Source: Dehalococcoidia bacterium UBA3254
GTDB taxonomy: Bacteria > Chloroflexota > Dehalococcoidia > Dehalococcoidales > UBA3254
Assembly: GCA_002362735.1 (NCBI GenBank)
Contig: DEUU01000338.1
Span: forward strand, 1 to 16,903
Length of the DNA: 16,903 bases
Direction: 5' to 3'
The number at the start of each line of letters is the position of its first letter. The first letter of the stretch is position 1. Positions 15,891 through 16,903 of this stretch are shown one piece after another. The position numbers and the translations under genes were made by a program. The notes below the pieces were generated by a model, which saw nothing but the letters and a program-made list of their open reading frames with translations, did no database searches and was not told the DNA's origin.

Positions 15891-15919
15891 ATTCTACATC
15901 AAGAATCTTTAAATGTGAA
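15891..15919 (-). promoter_or_regulatory. sigma70-type promoter for the CoA-transferase/synthetase/DRTGG operon
   Basis: On the minus strand TTCACA (15919-15914) and TAGAAT (15896-15891) are 17 nt apart, each matching consensus at five of six positions. The predicted start, near 15884, leaves a leader of about 27 nt with GGAAG before the GTG. Confidence 0.7.
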
Positions 15920-15924
15920 AAATA

Positions 15925-15942
15925 GAACGTATGTGATCGTTC
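15925..15942. promoter_or_regulatory. inverted repeat upstream of the CoA operon promoter: weak recR terminator or operator
   Basis: GAACG (15925-15929) and CGTTC (15938-15942) are inverted around 8 nt. On the minus strand the hairpin is followed by TATTTTT, so it may be a weak terminator 24 nt after the recR stop. It also sits 5 nt upstream of the -35 box of the CoA operon, which would suit an operator. The stem is only 5 bp. Confidence 0.35.
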
Positions 15943-15965
15943 GTTAAGAAGGATAGGGGCTTTAT

Positions 15966-16577
15966 TTAGAATTCCTGACGACCCTCCAGAGCCCGGCTCA
16001 GGGTCATATCGTCGGCATATTCCAATTCAGTTCCGAAGGGCAACCCGCGAGCCAGACGAGTAACTTTAATTCCCAACGGAGAAATAAGACGATGGAGGTA
16101 GAGAGACGTCTGTTCACCTTCAAGATTAGTATTGGTTGCCAGAATAATTTCAGTTACCTCGCCGCTTTTCAAACGGTCTATTAATTCTTTAATGCGTAAG
16201 TCATCTGGCCCAATCCCTTCGCTAGGGGAAAGAGCGCCGTGCAGGACATGGTATAGACCGTTATATTTACGGGTGTGTTCAATTGCCAGAATATCCTGGG
16301 GTTGTTCAACAATACAGATCTTGGTACGATCGCGAGGTTCACTACTGCAAATATGGCAAACATCAGTCTCCGATACATTTAAACATATAGAGCACAACCT
16401 GGTTTTTTGTTTTACCTGCAAGATAGCTTCTGCCAGCGACTGGTTCTCAAGTTCATTTGCCCGCAGAAGATAGTAAGCGATACGCTGAGCACTTTTAGGT
16501 CCGATACCGGGAAGCTTGTTTAATTCCTGGATCAATACGGAAACAGCATCTGTTGTCGGCGTGGTTTGCTGGCTCAA
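15966..16577 (-). CDS. recR: recombination protein RecR
   Basis: RecR partners RecO (and RecF) in loading RecA at single-strand gaps and forms a DNA clamp. The 203 residues contain a helix-hairpin-helix [17 protein letters not shown] (22-38), a four-cysteine zinc motif (Cys62, Cys65, Cys74, Cys77), a Toprim domain (about 86-180) with [13 protein letters not shown], and [15 protein letters not shown]. The start is TTG, chosen because AAGGAG lies 6 nt upstream and no ATG is nearby. It follows ybaB by 12 nt, the common ybaB-recR arrangement. Confidence 0.96.
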   Translation of the reverse strand: MSQQTTPTTDAVSVLIQELNKLPGIGPKSAQRIAYYLLRANELENQSLAEAILQVKQKTRLCSICLNVSETDVCHICSSEPRDRTKICIVEQPQDILAIEHTRKYNGLYHVLHGALSPSEGIGPDDLRIKELIDRLKSGEVTEIILATNTNLEGEQTSLYLHRLISPLGIKVTRLARGLPFGTELEYADDMTLSRALEGRQEF

Positions 16578-16589
16578 TTTTCTCTCCTT

Positions 16590-16886
16590 TTACATCAGTC
16601 CCGGAATCTTAAATCCGCCCGTCAAACCTCCAAGTTGTTTGGAGGCAGCTTCCTGGGATTTCGTAATGGCTTCCGTGACGGCGGAAAGTACCAGGTCTTC
16701 CAGCATCTCGACATCCTCGGGGTTGACAACTTCCTTGGCGATTTTAATAGTCTTGATTTTCTGCTGTCCGTCAACCGTGACTTTAACCGCTCCGCCTCCG
16801 GAGCTCACTTCAATCGTCATATTAGCCAGATCTTGCTGCGCTTTAGCTAACCGGGCCTGAAGCTGCTGGATCATGTTTCTGTTCAT
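16590..16886 (-). CDS. ybaB: YbaB/EbfC family nucleoid-associated protein
   Basis: This is a 98-residue DNA-binding nucleoid-associated protein of the YbaB/EbfC family. It has an N-terminal coiled helix (QQLQARLAKAQQDL), the central GGGAVKVTVDGQQKI strand region, and a C-terminal helix ending in a GGLTGGFKIPGLM tail. Length is normal. GGAGG lies 4 nt before the ATG at 16886; the in-frame ATG at 16874 would be too far from it. A TGA overlaps the start as ATGA (frame TSVEEK, then stop, at 16903-16883). That may be the end of dnaX, the usual upstream partner, but only six codons are visible. Confidence 0.94.
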   Translation of the reverse strand: MNRNMIQQLQARLAKAQQDLANMTIEVSSGGGAVKVTVDGQQKIKTIKIAKEVVNPEDVEMLEDLVLSAVTEAITKSQEAASKQLGGLTGGFKIPGLM

Positions 16887-16903
16887 TTTTCCTCCACGCT
16901 GGT

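Noticed and set aside
15925..15942. GAAC...GTTC arms reminiscent of a LexA/SOS box near the CoA operon promoter
   Set aside because: Gram-positive type SOS boxes have four bases between GAAC and GTTC; here there are ten, and the controlled genes are not DNA repair genes.
15381..15947. 188-residue plus-strand frame opposite the CoA-transferase start
   Set aside because: Antisense to conserved CoA-transferase sequence and running through its promoter, with no recognisable domain.
16883..16903. C-terminal end of dnaX
   Set aside because: A TGA overlapping the ybaB ATG and the usual dnaX-ybaB-recR order fit, but six codons are too few to call a gene.

Overview
The window reads as a stretch of a moderate-GC anaerobic bacterial chromosome. 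The gene set is an ADP-forming acetyl-CoA synthetase, a CoA-transferase, a DUF1015 gene beside serA, and a class V aminotransferase beside serA. Together with Shine-Dalgarno-led genes this fits Chloroflexota, class Dehalococcoidia, best. That assignment is an inference from gene content and protein style. No rRNA, tRNA, IS element or CRISPR array is visible. Nearly all genes lie on the minus strand; only the flavoprotein fragment at the left edge and the DUF1015 gene are on the plus strand.

Layout, left to right. (1) 36-908: C-terminal part of a BaiN/HI0933-type flavoprotein with an in-frame TGA just upstream of its conserved block. It converges, with an 11-nt overlap, on a minus-strand group recO > maf > small two-TM channel-like protein (2631-898). 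(2) 2759-4078: a DUF1015 gene, divergent from recO and convergent with serA, with a 20-bp perfect hairpin between it and serA. (3) 9009-4137: minus-strand operon ribF > tyrS > class V aminotransferase > serA, driven by a strong sigma70-type promoter at 9094-9122. A dyad abuts the -35 box, and a leader hairpin appears to mask the ribF ribosome binding site. (4) 9010-9339: the longest non-coding stretch, holding that promoter and leader plus a puzzling multi-frame-open segment. (5) 10644-9340: a class I/II aminotransferase with its own promoter. (6) 15857-10799: a three-gene operon of CoA-transferase/GNAT fusion > ADP-forming acyl-CoA synthetase > P-loop/DRTGG protein, with a good promoter at 15891-15919 and a hairpin at 10738-10767. 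(7) 16886-15966: ybaB/ebfC > recR, probably the tail of a dnaX-ybaB-recR operon.

How the genes work together. SerA plus the class V aminotransferase can convert 3-phosphoglycerate to phosphoserine. The neighbouring DUF1015 protein carries a DGHHRY motif like those of ParB/sulfiredoxin-fold serine kinases, so it is a candidate for a linked phosphoserine function. The three-gene CoA module looks like a substrate-level phosphorylation unit: CoA exchange between acids, then ATP from acyl-CoA. Its third protein resembles the regulatory N-terminal part of phosphotransacetylase without the catalytic domain, and a GNAT domain is fused to the transferase. RecO, RecR, YbaB and Maf are housekeeping genes. 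The most interesting signals are the CoA/GNAT/DRTGG module, the DUF1015-serine link, the interrupted flavoprotein gene and the ribF leader.
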